Of a stretch of 64,000 nt of DNA, positions 63,201-64,000 are shown one piece after another (position 1 is the stretch's first letter; each line of letters starts with the position of its first letter). The stretch spans positions 980,798 to 1,044,797 of the forward strand of contig VWRR01000001.1 in the NCBI GenBank assembly GCA_013995675.1, given 5' to 3'. Source of the stretch: Cyanidiococcus yangmingshanensis (Eukaryota > Rhodophyta > Bangiophyceae > Cyanidiales > Cyanidiaceae). The notes under the pieces are model-generated. The model had not been told where the DNA came from. It saw nothing but the letters and a program-made list of their open reading frames with translations, and ran no database searches. A program made the position numbers and the translations under genes.

Positions 63201-64000
63201 TTGATCCTGCTCCGTGTCTCCAATGATTGATTTTCGATCTCCAATCGCCGATATGTTTGTTGTCTGCTCGTATGATAGAGTACTCGCCCGTGGCGATCCA
63301 TGCCTGATATCGCTTGAGGACCATGGATTGATTAACATGATGAACCGATGATTGTTTGACAAGTTCATCACTAGATTGGTGAGTGTATGCGAAACAGGCT
63401 TAAACGCCCCGCCACTGGCGTGCCATGGCTCGTCCCAGCGACTAGAAAAGAAAGCAGCCCCAAGGCATCTCCGGCGGCGCCCTTGAATCGCGTGATGTGC
63501 GCCGCCTAGATCGGGCGGGACGGCGGCGCCGAATCCGTTGGAGGCGGCGGCGCGCTCAATCGCCGGAACGAATCGCATGGAGCGCGGCGCGGCCGGCGCC
63601 AGCGGACCCACCAACGAAATCGAGTCGATCTGGGTGCGCTCTGATCGTCGGCGCCAGCAGGTGGTGACCTAGCGAGTCGGGTATCCGTTGATCCGCGGCG
63701 ATAAAAGAATCTGGAAGCGATCAGATTCGGCAGCGTGCGCGAGCGCCGTGTTCGTAGCAAAGCCCCATGGTAGCGAACGATCGATAGGGACAGAGGTCTC
63801 CAGCAGAGCGCTGAGAAAGAGCGAACGCACAAGGATACCCAAAGTAAGAAGCAGACTACTGGTAAGGATCTAGACCGAAATTGTTCCCAAAGATGGAACG
63901 CAGAGCAATGAAAACAACCAACGCTCGCAGCGACGGTAAACAAAAAACTGCTGACCATTTCAGTCGGGAGCAACTAATCCATCCCGATCGATAAAAACTA

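Larger units (their letters stand above)
59345..64000. other. Gene-poor right end, no confident gene
   Basis: About 4.6 kb without a recognised gene. 59345-62500 is AT-richer than the rest of the window; open stretches such as 60144-60704 plus (186 codons), 61510-62379 minus and 59484-59768 plus lack family features. 62550-63200 is GC-rich with simple repeats; a gctgtc motif recurs many times at 62645-62750 and hexamers of the gcctgc type at 62905-62935. No transposase, reverse transcriptase or telomere repeat was seen. Confidence 0.45.

Overview
The window looks like nuclear DNA of a small-genome unicellular eukaryote with a plastid. A Cyanidioschyzon-type (Cyanidiophyceae) red alga is the best guess. 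The gene set is eukaryotic: class I alpha-mannosidase, eukaryotic glutathione synthetase, TRAPPC2, CTR9, PDCD5, an Arf-like protein, a DHHC acyltransferase and NDOR1/Tah18. The genes lack visible introns and sit 0.2-1 kb apart on both strands. Several proteins have N-terminal extensions resembling transit peptides and belong to plastid families (DUF3110, an RH3-like DEAD-box helicase, a DnaJ-type zinc-finger protein). The organism call is inference from content; no marker RNA gene is present.

Layout. 0-5 kb: 3' end of an alpha-mannosidase, glutathione synthetase, PDCD5 (minus) and an AT-hook protein. 6-15 kb: DUF3110 protein (minus), TRAPPC2, CTR9 of the Paf1 complex, and a DEAD-box helicase. 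15.8-18.8 kb: a large low-complexity protein (minus). 20.8-23 kb: an anchored or secreted protein with a ruined zinc-protease motif. 23.4-23.8 kb: a 122-bp tandem array. 24.2-30.4 kb: an unknown membrane protein (minus) and a multi-pass diacylglycerol-lipase-like protein. 31-46 kb: a nuclear-looking basic protein, a conserved unknown, a ubiquitin-like/WLM metalloprotease, TruB pseudouridine synthase, a DUF202 membrane protein, NDOR1/Tah18, NMN adenylyltransferase, a glutaredoxin, a DnaJ-type zinc-finger protein and an Arf-like protein without the P-loop lysine. 47-50 kb: an 86-bp tandem array and a broken unknown gene (minus). 51.5-59.3 kb: PEP synthase, a probable small broken gene and a DHHC palmitoyltransferase. 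59.3-64 kb: gene-poor, with short tandem repeats at the right end.

The most striking pattern cuts across unrelated genes. Conserved, otherwise collinear proteins are split by single-base changes of reading frame: glutathione synthetase twice, CTR9 once, PEP synthase once, the DHHC enzyme twice, the lipase at least three times, and the 24-26 kb membrane protein once. Nine of ten well-supported cases have the same sign, one extra base in the DNA. Some fall between adjacent conserved residues, so introns cannot explain them. Consensus error in the assembly is the simplest explanation. Gene decay and +1 ribosomal frameshifting are the alternatives, and the sequence alone cannot separate them. Long genes such as NDOR1, the helicase and the 985-residue protein are intact.

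Functional links are loose, as is normal for a eukaryotic chromosome segment. Redox and Fe-S chemistry (glutathione synthetase, glutaredoxin, NDOR1) and secretory-pathway functions (alpha-mannosidase, TRAPPC2, Arf-like protein, DHHC enzyme) each recur, but nothing suggests operons. Several neighbours are divergent pairs that may share promoter regions.
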